A DNA stretch of 64,000 nucleotides from Herbidospora daliensis (GCF_001570585.1 NZ_BBXF01000003.1:159353-223352); one strand, 5' to 3'. Numbered from the stretch's first letter, positions 16,534 to 24,956 are shown. Numbers and translations: made by a program. The notes: generated from the letters alone by a model not told the origin.

Positions 16534-17602
16534 ACAGGGCGTCGACCGCGCGCACCGCCGTCTCCAGCCGCTGTGCGGGCGGGCCGGACACCACCAGGTG
16601 CGGCATGCCGCGCGCCGTCAGCAGGTCGCGGAAGCGCGCGTCCATGGCGTGCCGGAGGTGCTCGCCGTCGCGCCAGCCGTCCTGTTCGAAGGGCACGCCC
16701 TCGACGCTGGTGTGGATCCACAGGTCGTGCCGGGAGTGGTCGGCGACGCGCCACACCTCCTCGGTGGTGGTCCCGGCGTACCGCTCCTGCCACAGGGCGG
16801 TCGCGAAGGGGTCGGTGTCGCAGAACAGCACCGGCGAGCCCACCCGCGCCGCGGCGTCCTCCCAGGCCAGCTGGCGTTCGGCGACGACGGTGAACTCCTC
16901 GGGCCGCCACGCGAGGTCGTCCATCCACGGCTCCGGCTCGCCGGCGAGCTTCGCCGCCCGGCGGGCCAGGGCCAGCTTCTCCTCGCAGTAGGTGCGGCCG
17001 TATTCGGGCACCCAGCGGGTCGCCGCCCACACCCCGCCGCGCGCGGCGTAGTGGGCGGTCAGCGCGCGGGTCAGGGTGGTCGTGCCGGTCGACTCCGCGC
17101 CGACGACGACCACCCGCCTCGCCAGGCGGGCCCGGACCGCCGGGCGCAACCACGGCCAGGCCGCGACCGGATTTTCCCTGGCCAGGGTGCCGCTGACCGG
17201 GTGCCGCTCGCGGGCCGGGTCGACCGGCACGTGGACGGCGTCGAAGCGGCGGGCCAGTTCGTCGCCGTAGTCCTCGGAGCTGAACACCGCGTCGACGGTC
17301 ACGCCGGGGCCGTGGGCCAGGGCGAGGGCGAACCGGAAGACGTCCACGTGGGCGGTCCAGATCTCCGGGTCGTCGTAGTCGATCGGGGCGTCGTCCACGA
17401 CCGGCGCGATCACCACGTTGGGCTGGGGGTGCGCCTCGCGCAGCCACGCCGCGCGGTCGGCGAGCGGGATCGTCTCCACCGCGTTGGCCGCCACGACCAC
17501 CGTGACCAGGTCGCAGTGCTCCGCCGCGGTGTCGATGAGGTGGTGGTGGCCGGCGTGCGGGGGATAGAACTTCCCGATGACGAGTCCGTGCGCGTAGCTC
17601 AT
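16481..17602 (-). CDS. nadR: NadR-like NMN adenylyltransferase / ribosylnicotinamide kinase
   Basis: 373 residues. The N-terminal nucleotidyltransferase domain (about 1-165) has GKFYPPHAGHHH. The C-terminal P-loop kinase domain (about 168-350) begins VVVGAESTGTTTLTRAL; the position of the Walker A Lys is Thr (codon ACG). The expected roles are phosphorylation of nicotinamide riboside and NMN to NAD conversion. The ATG at 17602 overlaps the pnuC stop by 4 nt, making a salvage operon. A 20-residue Pro/Gly/Ala tail ends the protein. Lacks the N-terminal HTH of enterobacterial NadR. Confidence 0.88.
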   Translation of the reverse strand: MSYAHGLVIGKFYPPHAGHHHLIDTAAEHCDLVTVVVAANAVETIPLADRAAWLREAHPQPNVVIAPVVDDAPIDYDDPEIWTAHVDVFRFALALAHGPGVTVDAVFSSEDYGDELARRFDAVHVPVDPARERHPVSGTLARENPVAAWPWLRPAVRARLARRVVVVGAESTGTTTLTRALTAHYAARGGVWAATRWVPEYGRTYCEEKLALARRAAKLAGEPEPWMDDLAWRPEEFTVVAERQLAWEDAAARVGSPVLFCDTDPFATALWQERYAGTTTEEVWRVADHSRHDLWIHTSVEGVPFEQDGWRDGEHLRHAMDARFRDLLTARGMPHLVVSGPPAQRLETAVRAVDALFTGPAPGPGGTAAAPGG

Positions 17603-18216
17603 CGGGCCACCGCCGCCACCCGCCAGGCCCGCAGGCCCATGACGCACAGCGCCAGGAACACCACGTAGAGGGCGCTGGTCAGGAACAGGTTCTTGTACGC
17701 GTACAGCGGGATGTAGACCACGTCGGCGGCGATCCAGAGCCACCACGACTCCACCAGCTTGCGGGTCTGCCCGTAGGTCGCCATCAGCGACAACGACGTG
17801 GTCAGCGCGTCCCAGAACGGCACCGAGGAGTCGGTGTAGGCCGACAGCGCCGCCGTCAGCAGGGCCGTGAGCGCGACCCCGGCGAGCCCCAGCCACGCCC
17901 ATTCGGCGGGGGCGGTCCGGGAGACACGCAGGGCGGTGCGGTCGACGCCGCCGTAGGCCCACTGCCACCAGCCGTAGACGCCGAGGACGACGTAGACGAT
18001 CTGCAGGGCGGCGTCGGCGTAGAGCCCGACGGTGAGGAAGACCAGCCCGAGGAGGAGGACGTTGGCGATGCCGAGCGGCCAGTTCCAGATGTTCTGCCGG
18101 GCCACCATCCACACGGTCAGCAGGCCGGTGGCGAATCCGAGGAGTTCCGCCCAGCTCGTGGGCACGCCGCCCAGGGTGAAGGCGGGATCGAGTAACGGTC
18201 CGAGCAGATCGGTCAT
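17599..18216 (-). CDS. pnuC: PnuC-like nicotinamide riboside transporter
   Basis: 205 residues with about seven membrane helices and the PnuC signature WMVARQNIWNWPLG plus the C-terminal WWLWIAADVVYIPLYAYK. It mediates facilitated uptake of nicotinamide riboside, trapped by the kinase activity of NadR. I prefer the ATG at 18216 over the in-frame TTG at 18225, which lies only 3 nt from the AGGAG. A small inverted repeat lies just upstream. Confidence 0.92.
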   Translation of the reverse strand: MTDLLGPLLDPAFTLGGVPTSWAELLGFATGLLTVWMVARQNIWNWPLGIANVLLLGLVFLTVGLYADAALQIVYVVLGVYGWWQWAYGGVDRTALRVSRTAPAEWAWLGLAGVALTALLTAALSAYTDSSVPFWDALTTSLSLMATYGQTRKLVESWWLWIAADVVYIPLYAYKNLFLTSALYVVFLALCVMGLRAWRVAAVAR

Positions 18217-18234
18217 AGTGCCCAAACACTCCTA

Positions 18235-18251
18235 ATCGTCGCCAGGACGAT
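18235..18251. promoter_or_regulatory. Inverted repeat upstream of pnuC
   Basis: ATCGTC (18235-18240) and GACGAT (18246-18251) flank a 5-nt spacer, 19 nt upstream of the pnuC ATG. It could be an operator for an NAD-metabolism repressor; it does not obviously match the NrtR or NiaR sites I remember. Confidence 0.35.
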
Positions 18252-18282
18252 ATCAATTCGGCCCGCCGAATCGGAGTGGGGG

Positions 18283-18311
18283 CCGCCACGGCCCGGAAAG
18301 GGCCGTGGCGG
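18283..18311 (-). terminator. Strong hairpin downstream of the secreted-protein gene
   Basis: Arms CCGCCACGGCCC (18283-18294) and GGGCCGTGGCGG (18300-18311) with a 5-nt loop. It sits 11 nt past the stop of the gene at 18323-18667 and has no U-tract, as is common for actinobacterial terminators. Confidence 0.6.
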
Positions 18312-18322
18312 AGGGCGCCGGA

Positions 18323-18667
18323 TCAGGCGTTCGCGCAGATGGCGAACACGCTGATGCCGACGGTGGCGTTGCCGGGCTGACGGCCGAGGCCGATCCAGCC
18401 GTTGCCGGCCGGGGTCGGGAACGAGCCGACGAGGATCGCCTCGTTGCCCTGGGCCTCGGCGCCGCCGCCGATGACCCGCTTGCCCGCGGGGCAGAGGGCG
18501 GTGCGCCGCTGGAAGTTCGGCACGTTGGCGTTGGGCAGCGTCACGATCTGGTAACCGTCGACGACCGCCGGGGCCGAGACCGGCGTGGTGGTGGCCCCGG
18601 CCGGGGTGGACATGGAAAGGCAGGCTCCCGCCGCGAGCACGGCGAAGGAGATGCTCAGGTAGCGCAT
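18323..18667 (-). CDS. Small secreted protein
   Basis: 114 residues with a Sec signal peptide (about 1-26, cleavage near PAGA). The mature part has two Cys (in TALCPAGKRV and FAICANA) that could form a disulfide, and a Gly-rich core VIGGGAEAQG. Similar small exported proteins of unknown function are common in actinomycetes. The ATG at 18667 has AGGAG 5 nt upstream. Monocistronic, followed by a strong hairpin. Confidence 0.7.
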   Translation of the reverse strand: MRYLSISFAVLAAGACLSMSTPAGATTTPVSAPAVVDGYQIVTLPNANVPNFQRRTALCPAGKRVIGGGAEAQGNEAILVGSFPTPAGNGWIGLGRQPGNATVGISVFAICANA

Positions 18668-18814
18668 CGTCACTCCTGTAGAGAGGGTTTCCAGGGGGGA
18701 GCGCGTCGAGTATTCAGCCCGTGACGGTCCGTGTCCAAGATCGACACGACGAAAACCGTTGGCCTCCCGTTCACCCGCTGCGAAACGATGGATGCGGTCA
18801 GCGATTGGGGGCGC

Positions 18815-20641
18815 ATGTCAATGACGGAATCAGGTGACACACCGGATCCACCGAAATCAGCGGTGAAACTCGTACTCCGCTACTACTTAACGCAGATCCG
18901 CCTCAAGTGGCCCGTGGCCACCCCCGCCCTGTTCCTTCCGGCACTGGGCAACATCTGTCTCTTCTACGTGGCCCCGCTCCTGGTGGCCTCCCTGGTCGGC
19001 CGCCTTGCCGCCGGGGAAAGCGGCATCGGCACGCTCTTCCCGTACGTCCTCGGGTTCGGCGGGATGCTGCTGCTCGGCGAGATCATCTGGCGGGTCGGGC
19101 TCCACTTCATCAACCGCATCGACGCGCGGGGCATGGAGGACCTGGGCGTCATCGGCATGGACGAACTGCTCGCCAAGGACGCCGCGTTCTTCCACGACAA
19201 CTTCGCGGGGTCGCTCACGAAGCGGGTGCTCGGGTTCTCCCGGTCGTTCGAGGGGTTCATCGACACCCTCATCTTCGGGATCATCTCGAAGGTGCTGCCG
19301 CTGGTGTTCGCCGCGGTCGTGCTCTGGCAGTACCACCCGGTGCTGGTGCTCGTGCTGGTCGGCCTGATCGTGCTGACCGGGTTCCTGGCGGCGCCGTTCA
19401 TCGTGCGCCGGCAGCGGCTGGTCAACGTGCGCGAGGGGGCCCACGTCCGGGTGTCCGGGCACGTCGCCGACGTGCTGTCCAACATGGACACGGTCCGGGC
19501 CTTCGCGGCCGAAGACCGTGAGGCGGTCGAGACCCGGAAGAGGCTGGCCGAGCTGCGCCGGGCGCAGTTGCGGTCGTGGGACTACGGCAACCTGCGCGTC
19601 GACGTGGTCGTGGCGCCGATGTCGGTGCTCACCAGCACGATCGGCGTGCTGCTCGCGGTGGTCCTGCACGGCGGGCTCGGCGTCGAGGCGCTCATGGTGA
19701 CCTTCACCTACTACGCCCACGCCACCGGCATCATGTTCGAGTTCAACCAGGTCTACCGCCGCCTGGAGAGCACGCTCACCGAGGCGGCGCAGTTCACCGA
19801 GCTGCTGCTCGAACCGCCGAAGGTCGTCGACCATCCGCAGGCGCAGGCCCTGGGCGCGGCCGACGCCGGAGTGCGGTTCGAACGGGTCGTCTTCGCCCAC
19901 GAGGGCAACCCGCCCTTGTTCGACGGGCTCGACCTCGACGTGCCGAGCGGCACGAAGATCGGCCTGGTGGGCCGGTCGGGCGGCGGCAAGACCACGCTGA
20001 CCCGGCTGCTGCTGCGGCTGATGGACATCCAGGGCGGCCGGATCCTCGTCGGCGGCCAGGACGTCAGCCGGATGCGGCAGGCCGACCTGCGCGGCCTGAT
20101 CGCCTACGTGCCGCAGGACCCGGCGATGTTCCACCGCACGCTGCGGGAGAACATCGCCTTCGCCCGGCCGGGGGCCTCCGAGGCCGAGATCATGGAGGCG
20201 GCCCGCGCCGCCCACGTGACCGAGTTCGTCGAGGGCCTGCCGATGGGCTTCGACACCCTCGTCGGCGAACGCGGCGTGAAGTTGTCGGGCGGCCAGCGGC
20301 AGCGGGTCGCGCTCGCGCGGGCGATCCTGCGCGATGCCCCGATCCTGCTGCTCGACGAGGCCACCAGCGCGCTCGACTCCGAGAGTGAGCTGCTGGTGCA
20401 GGAGGCGCTCTGGCGGCTCATGCGCGACCGGACCGCGCTGGTGGTCGCCCACCGGCTCAGCACGGTCGTGCGGATGGACCGCCTGGTCGTGCTCGACCGG
20501 GGCCAGGTCGTCGAACAGGGTTCCCACGCCGAACTGCTGGCGGGCGAGGGTCCCTACTCGCGGCTCTGGCACCACCAGTCGGGCGGCTTCCTCGTCGAGG
20601 AGGAGGAGCAGACCGTCAGTTCGGGGCGTGGATCTGGATGA
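18815..20641 (+). CDS. ABC exporter, fused membrane and ATPase domains
   Basis: 608 residues from the ATG at 18815. The N-terminal six-helix export domain (about 20-330) is joined to an ATPase domain (about 350-590) with Walker A VGRSGGGKTT, signature LSGGQRQRVALARAIL, Walker B ILLLDEATSALD and switch His in VVAHRLSTV, all intact. A half-transporter that would work as a dimer; the substrate (lipid, peptide or drug) is unknown. The C-terminal tail is acidic. Its 3' end overlaps the convergent VOC gene by 26 nt. Confidence 0.88.
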   Translation: MSMTESGDTPDPPKSAVKLVLRYYLTQIRLKWPVATPALFLPALGNICLFYVAPLLVASLVGRLAAGESGIGTLFPYVLGFGGMLLLGEIIWRVGLHFINRIDARGMEDLGVIGMDELLAKDAAFFHDNFAGSLTKRVLGFSRSFEGFIDTLIFGIISKVLPLVFAAVVLWQYHPVLVLVLVGLIVLTGFLAAPFIVRRQRLVNVREGAHVRVSGHVADVLSNMDTVRAFAAEDREAVETRKRLAELRRAQLRSWDYGNLRVDVVVAPMSVLTSTIGVLLAVVLHGGLGVEALMVTFTYYAHATGIMFEFNQVYRRLESTLTEAAQFTELLLEPPKVVDHPQAQALGAADAGVRFERVVFAHEGNPPLFDGLDLDVPSGTKIGLVGRSGGGKTTLTRLLLRLMDIQGGRILVGGQDVSRMRQADLRGLIAYVPQDPAMFHRTLRENIAFARPGASEAEIMEAARAAHVTEFVEGLPMGFDTLVGERGVKLSGGQRQRVALARAILRDAPILLLDEATSALDSESELLVQEALWRLMRDRTALVVAHRLSTVVRMDRLVVLDRGQVVEQGSHAELLAGEGPYSRLWHHQSGGFLVEEEEQTVSSGRGSG

Positions 20642-21002
20642 GGTTGCCACAGGTGTCGTCGAACACGGCGGTCGTCACCGGCCCCATGTCCGCCGGCTCC
20701 TGGGTGAACCGCACGCCGAGGCCCTTGAGCCGCTCGAACTCCTTGTGGACGTCGCCGACCTCGAAGACGACCACCGGGATGCCGTCGGCGACCAGGGCGG
20801 CCTTCCACGGCTTGGCGGCCGGATGGGCGTCGGGCTCGATCACGAGCTCGGTCCCGTCCGGCTGCTCGGGCGAGACGACCGTGAGCCAGCGGAACTCGCC
20901 CATCGGGATCTCGGTCTTCTTCACGAAGCCGAGGACGTCGGTGTAGAACGCCAGGCCCTTGTCCTGGTCGTCGACCATGACGCTCATCATGGTGATCTTC
21001 AT
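20616..21002 (-). CDS. VOC-family (glyoxalase-like) protein
   Basis: 128 residues with two beta-alpha-beta-beta-beta modules: VMVDDQDKGLAFYTDVLGF and VFDDTCGNLIQIHAP. VOC proteins include glyoxalases, extradiol dioxygenases and antibiotic-resistance proteins; the exact role is unknown. ATG at 21002 with GGAGG upstream, overlapping the ArsR stop by 4 nt, so both form one autoregulated unit. Confidence 0.85.
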   Translation of the reverse strand: MKITMMSVMVDDQDKGLAFYTDVLGFVKKTEIPMGEFRWLTVVSPEQPDGTELVIEPDAHPAAKPWKAALVADGIPVVVFEVGDVHKEFERLKGLGVRFTQEPADMGPVTTAVFDDTCGNLIQIHAPN

Positions 21003-21280
21003 GGTGGTCCCTCCGAAGGAATCCACCGCTCGGCGATCTGCCGCAGCGGCCCGGGGTCGATGAAATGGAACTTGTACCGGCCCTCCCGGCGGACCTCGAC
21101 GAGCCCGGCCGCCTCCAGCACGTCGAGGTGCTGCGAGACCGCTTGGCGCGTCGAGGCGATCTGGTGCTTGGCGCCCAGCCGGGCGCAGATCTCGAACAAC
21201 GTCTGACCGTTCCGGTCGGTCAGCTCGTCGAGGATCTTCCTGCGGGTGGGGTCGGCGAGGGCTTTGTAGATGTCACCCAC
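20999..21280 (-). CDS. ArsR-family transcriptional repressor
   Basis: 93 residues, a winged helix with recognition region around STRQAVSQHLDVLEAAGLV. No Cys-rich metal site of the CadC/ArsR type is seen, so it probably belongs to the non-metal group that often pairs with VOC or START-domain genes. The GTG at 21280 lies about 7 nt from a perfect -10 box, which implies a leaderless transcript; the longer TTG start at 21298 would lie inside the promoter. Confidence 0.88.
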   Translation of the reverse strand: MGDIYKALADPTRRKILDELTDRNGQTLFEICARLGAKHQIASTRQAVSQHLDVLEAAGLVEVRREGRYKFHFIDPGPLRQIAERWIPSEGPP

Positions 21281-21287
21281 CCGCAGG

Positions 21288-21317
21288 AGTATAGGCAAGT
21301 CGCTACTTGCCTATCAA
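21288..21317 (-). promoter_or_regulatory. arsR promoter with palindromic operator between -35 and -10
   Basis: On the minus strand TTGATA (21317-21312) and TATACT (21293-21288) are separated by 18 nt. Perfect 10-bp arms, ATAGGCAAGT (21291-21300) and ACTTGCCTAT (21305-21314), fill that spacer and overlap both boxes. A repressor bound here would block polymerase directly. The element overlaps the last codons of the upstream methyltransferase gene. Confidence 0.75.
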
Positions 21318-22217
21318 GGCGACGACGATCCGCGGATGCCTCCCGGCCACGGTCAGCGGGTGTTCGGCGACGGTCGTCCACCGCCGGTCGAGCCGCTGCT
21401 CCGGCCCCAGGATCGCCACCAGCCTCCCGGCCTCCGGCCACCTCTCCGAAGGGACCACGTCGCCCGGCAGGCGCACCCCCCAGGGCGGATTGGCCAGCAC
21501 CCGGTCGGGTTCTTCCGGTTCTGTACGCCACCCGATCGCCGGATCGTTGAGGCGCGCGGCCTCGATCGCGGCCGGGTCGACGTCCGTGCCGTGATAGCGG
21601 GCGCCGGGAACCTGTATCCGCGCCTCGACGAGCAGCGTCCCGGCCCCGCAACACGGGTCGAAGACCACGTGACCCGGCCGGATGCCGGCGAGGCGGGCCA
21701 TCGCGGCGGCGACCGGCGGATGCAGGCTGCCGACCACCGTGGCCCTCCGCCAGGCCCGCCGGTGCAGCGGCACGGCGTGCGGACGCGCCCCCAGCCACAT
21801 CGCCTTCCCGTCGAGGGTCACCCGCAGATCGGGGGTGCCCGGCGGCGGGGGAGTGCCGTGCCGGCGTGAGAAGTAGGGCCGGCCGAGGCGTGCGCCCACG
21901 GCGTCCTCGACGTCGAACCGGCTGAAGTTCCGGGTTCCGGTGAACGACGCGGTGACGCCGACGGGGCCGTCGGGCGCGAGGCCGGCGGTGAGACGGGCGG
22001 CGGCCCGCCGGAGGCCGTCACGGGTGCGGCCGGGATCGGGGACGACCGCTCGCACGGCGAACAGGTCGTCGGCCAGGCGGGTCGTGATCGGCCCGGCGGC
22101 CGCCACGACGAGCTGGCGTTTGGTGACGTCGACGACGCGGTGACCGGCTTCGGTGAGCTCGGCGGCGGTCAGGTCTTCCAGGCCGGTGACGGTACGGACG
22201 AGGAACTCTGTGGGCAT
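21303..22217 (-). CDS. Trm11/TrmN-like class I RNA methyltransferase
   Basis: 304 residues. The N-terminal ~150 residues are THUMP-like and would bind RNA. The C-terminal Rossmann domain has DPCCGAGTLLVEA for S-adenosylmethionine and the amino-methylation motif LANPPWG. Relatives methylate guanine N2 in tRNA or rRNA. ATG at 22217. Its end contains the arsR promoter. Confidence 0.82.
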   Translation of the reverse strand: MPTEFLVRTVTGLEDLTAAELTEAGHRVVDVTKRQLVVAAAGPITTRLADDLFAVRAVVPDPGRTRDGLRRAAARLTAGLAPDGPVGVTASFTGTRNFSRFDVEDAVGARLGRPYFSRRHGTPPPPGTPDLRVTLDGKAMWLGARPHAVPLHRRAWRRATVVGSLHPPVAAAMARLAGIRPGHVVFDPCCGAGTLLVEARIQVPGARYHGTDVDPAAIEAARLNDPAIGWRTEPEEPDRVLANPPWGVRLPGDVVPSERWPEAGRLVAILGPEQRLDRRWTTVAEHPLTVAGRHPRIVVALIGK

Positions 22218-22271
22218 GACGCAACTCCGGGTCGGCGCCCGGGAACGGCAGAATGGCCGGTTCCCGCTTCG

Positions 22272-22315
22272 CCAGCCGCGGGCTGGGCCTCAGAGTGGCT
22301 GGCGGAGCGCTAGCC
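22272..22315 (-). terminator. Two adjacent hairpins between the exonuclease and methyltransferase genes
   Basis: CCAGCC-GCG-GGCTGG (22272-22286) and an imperfect GGCT...AGCC hairpin (22297-22315) lie in the 149-bp gap downstream of the DEDDh gene. Either could terminate its transcript. No U-tract. Confidence 0.35.
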
Positions 22316-22366
22316 GACTCGGTAGAACGTCGTGACCATGCCGAGGATGGTGCCACGGCCCGCCGG

Positions 22367-23566
22367 TCAGGGGCGACGGGTTTTCCCGGCCGCCAGCATG
22401 CGCTCGAACGACTCCGGCGTCACGATCGGGATGCCGTATTCGCGGGCCTTCCTGGCCTTGCCCGACAGGCTGTCGGGGTCGGCCGCGACCAGCAGGCGGA
22501 CCTTCTTGGTGATGTTCCCGTGGGGCACCATCGACGCCTCCCTGGCCCGGTCCTCCCAGTACTCGCGGCCCCGGTCCATCTCGCCGGTGAAGACCACCAG
22601 GTCGCCGGGGCGGAGCCGGAAACGCTCCCGGACCTCCTCCGGGGCGGCAGTGCTCGCCAGCAGCACGTCGACGCGGGCCCGGGGCAGGTGCAGCAGATCG
22701 GCGACCAGGTCGAGTTCGTGGCGTTCCTCGTCGGTGACCACGCCGTCGGCGCGGGCGGCGGCCGCCAGGGCGGCCAGGTAGTCGTTGTGGAGCCGGTCGA
22801 CGTCGGCCCGCGACAGGTCGAGGCGGGCGGCCAGGTCGACCAGGGAGTCGGCCTCGGAGGCGGAGATGCGGTGGTCGAGCAGGGCGCGGTCGAGCAGGGC
22901 CAGATAGGTGTCGGCCTCGGCCCTGGCGACCGGGCGGGGGAGCCGGTCGACCAGGCGGCCCAGGAAGTGCACGTTCCGCCGGGCCGCCACGCCCCGCAGC
23001 GCCGGCGCCGCTTCGGTGACGGGCAGGTCGGGCCAGGTCAGGGTGGGGTCGGCGGACCAGGGGCCGCCGCCCGCGCGTAAGAAGTGGCGGAGCAGGCCGG
23101 CGGCGGCGCGGGCGTCGGAGAGGGCCTCGTGGTGGTCGCCGAGCGCGATTCCCGCCATTTCGCAGCAGCCCGCCAGGGTGCGGGGCGGGCCGGGGAGATG
23201 ATGCGCCGATTCGCGCATCGTGCAGACGCCGTCGGCGTAGGGGAGAAAGGCGCCCAGGCGCTCGAATTCCGACCGGAGGAAATCCCAGTCGAAACGCAGG
23301 TTGTGGGCCACCGGGACCCGGCCTTCGAGCAGGGTCACCACGGTGCCCGCGACGGCGGCGAAGGTGGGGGCGTGCCGGACGTCGGCCGAGGTGATGCCGT
23401 GGATGTGCTGGGGTCCCAGGTCGCGTTCGGGGTTGATTAATGTGGTCCATTCGGCGGTTATGTCGCCATTCGTGGTGAGGTGGACGACGCCTATTTCCAC
23501 CACCCGGTCGTGCCAGGACGGGCGAAGTCCCGTGGTCTCCACATCGATGACGGCATATCCGCGCAT
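22367..23566 (-). CDS. DEDDh exonuclease with TerB-like and BRCT domains
   Basis: 399 residues. The N-terminal DnaQ-like 3'-5' exonuclease (about 1-165) keeps DVETTG, the Asp in HNLRFDWDFL and the His/Asp of HEALSDARAA. The middle (about 195-310) is helical with acidic repeats (for example RADGVVTDEE) like TerB-like domains. The C-terminus (about 318-395) is a BRCT domain (LVVFTGEMDRGREYWEDR). Probable DNA repair or editing nuclease. ATG with no close upstream partner. Confidence 0.85.
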   Translation of the reverse strand: MRGYAVIDVETTGLRPSWHDRVVEIGVVHLTTNGDITAEWTTLINPERDLGPQHIHGITSADVRHAPTFAAVAGTVVTLLEGRVPVAHNLRFDWDFLRSEFERLGAFLPYADGVCTMRESAHHLPGPPRTLAGCCEMAGIALGDHHEALSDARAAAGLLRHFLRAGGGPWSADPTLTWPDLPVTEAAPALRGVAARRNVHFLGRLVDRLPRPVARAEADTYLALLDRALLDHRISASEADSLVDLAARLDLSRADVDRLHNDYLAALAAAARADGVVTDEERHELDLVADLLHLPRARVDVLLASTAAPEEVRERFRLRPGDLVVFTGEMDRGREYWEDRAREASMVPHGNITKKVRLLVAADPDSLSGKARKAREYGIPIVTPESFERMLAAGKTRRP

Positions 23567-23606
23567 ATGGCAGAGCGTTTCATGGCCGCAGGGCAGGCGG
23601 AGCCGT

Positions 23607-23648
23607 AAAGAAAAAAGAAAGCCGCGCGGCCCTGAGCGGCCGCGCGGC
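23607..23648 (-). terminator. Rho-independent terminator with T-tract
   Basis: Perfect 11-bp arms (23621-23631 and 23638-23648, GCCGCGCGGCC and its complement) with a 6-nt loop. On the minus strand they are followed by a 14-nt T-rich run (23620-23607). It ends the operon 24956-23666 and also faces the 5' region of the exonuclease gene. Confidence 0.85.
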
Positions 23649-23665
23649 GATTCTTCTGGACGGGT

Positions 23666-23857
23666 TTACCTGCGGACCCGGCCCCGGCGCCAGGAGCCGC
23701 CGTTGCCGACGCTCGCGGTGCCGATGCCGGCCTGGTGGAGCGCGAGCAGGCAGAGCCCGAGCGCGATGAGTGCGGTCAGCCCGATGCCGATGTCGGCGTT
23801 GAGCAGATCGAGCAGGAAGGCGATCCCGAAGACGACCGCCGCGGCGATGGCCAGCAT
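23666..23857 (-). CDS. Small membrane protein
   Basis: 63 residues with two membrane helices (about 2-20 and 23-40) and a basic tail ending RRGRVRR. The ATG at 23857 has GGGATAA upstream. Third gene of the operon with the two helical proteins upstream; function unknown. Confidence 0.7.
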   Translation of the reverse strand: MLAIAAAVVFGIAFLLDLLNADIGIGLTALIALGLCLLALHQAGIGTASVGNGGSWRRGRVRR

Positions 23858-23862
23858 GTGAC

Positions 23863-24390
23863 TTATCCCTTCAGCCGGTCGAACAGGTCGCGGTACTCGC
23901 GCAGGGCGAGCCGGAGCTGCTCGGTGTCGTTGGTTCCGGAGTTCTTCCACTGGTCGACCAGCGACTGGCGCTTGTTCGCCAGGGCCGAGACGGCCTCGTC
24001 GATCAGCGCGTCGGCCTTCTCGACCGACTCGCGCGGGTCGTCGACGAACGCGGCCTTGATGTCCCGCCAGCGCTCGTCGAAGTCGATGTCGTCGACGGTG
24101 GTGGCCTCCGTGGTGTCCTGGGTGGGGGCCTCGGCGTCGGACAGGTCGCCCGCGGTGTCGCGGTGGGCCTCGTCGACGGCGTCGGGCGAGGTGACCGAGG
24201 CGCTGCCGGCCACGCCCACCGGGGCGCTCTCGGCGTTGCGGTCGTCGTCGGTCAGGTCGTCGGTGTGCCGGGGCTCCGGGACCAGGTCGGAGGCGACCAG
24301 CTTGTCGTCGTGGTGACGGTCGTCGGCGAGGACGTCGTCCTTGTCGGTCTCGGCCGTCTTGTCACGGTCGTAAGGGTTAAACGTGGTCAT
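23863..24390 (-). CDS. Acidic helical protein paralogous to its neighbour
   Basis: 175 residues. The N-terminal ~100 are acidic and probably disordered. The C-terminal domain (about 103-175) aligns with the C-terminal half of the next protein: RWRDIKAAFVDDPRESVEKA here, KWREVQERFVDAPSFAVTEA there, both ending in an LFDxL motif. Not recognised beyond that. Overlaps the upstream gene by one base (TGATG). Confidence 0.7.
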   Translation of the reverse strand: MTTFNPYDRDKTAETDKDDVLADDRHHDDKLVASDLVPEPRHTDDLTDDDRNAESAPVGVAGSASVTSPDAVDEAHRDTAGDLSDAEAPTQDTTEATTVDDIDFDERWRDIKAAFVDDPRESVEKADALIDEAVSALANKRQSLVDQWKNSGTNDTEQLRLALREYRDLFDRLKG

Positions 24391-24956
24391 CAGTGATCGG
24401 CCTCCTTGCGGGGAGAGTGGGCGTGCACGTCGTCGAGAAGCTCGTCGAACAGGGCGCGGTAGTGGACCATGGCCTGGCGGAGATCCTCGGTGGTGGCCTC
24501 CTGCCGGGCGGCCCGGCCGCTGATCTGGTGGGCCTGGCGGTAGCGGTCGAGGGTCCCGGCGTGCCCGACGGAAAGGACGTTCACCCGCTCCTCGAACTCG
24601 TCCGTCGGGTAGCCGCGATCGGCCATGACGGCGGTGACCAGGGCGTCCGCCTCGGTGACGGCGAAACTCGGCGCGTCGACGAACCGCTCCTGCACCTCCC
24701 GCCACTTCTTCGCGTACGTGTCCCGGGCCTCGGCGTCGAGGGGACGGATGTCGAGGTCGGCGTAGCGGGCCTCACGGGCCAGCAACTCCTGCTCGGCGTC
24801 CCTGCGGTTGTCGGTCTCCTGGACGACGCGGTCGTATTCGGGGCCGAATCGGTCCTGCAGGTGGCGCCGCCGGCTCTGGCCCGCCACGACGTACCCGATG
24901 GCTCCCAGCGCCACGACGACGGCTACGACCACGACCACCCATGCGATGGCGCTCAT
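24390..24956 (-). CDS. Membrane-anchored helical protein
   Basis: 188 residues with one N-terminal membrane helix (about 3-25) followed by a basic stop-transfer RRRH and a soluble, charged helical domain (about 30-180). The domain is paralogous to that of the gene downstream, suggesting a membrane-anchored and a soluble partner that could interact. Function unknown. Confidence 0.72.
   Translation of the reverse strand: MSAIAWVVVVVAVVVALGAIGYVVAGQSRRRHLQDRFGPEYDRVVQETDNRRDAEQELLAREARYADLDIRPLDAEARDTYAKKWREVQERFVDAPSFAVTEADALVTAVMADRGYPTDEFEERVNVLSVGHAGTLDRYRQAHQISGRAARQEATTEDLRQAMVHYRALFDELLDDVHAHSPRKEADH

Noticed and set aside
22290-22335. tRNA-like stretch with CGACTCGGTAGAAC
   Set aside because: No acceptor, anticodon or T-arm pairing could be drawn.
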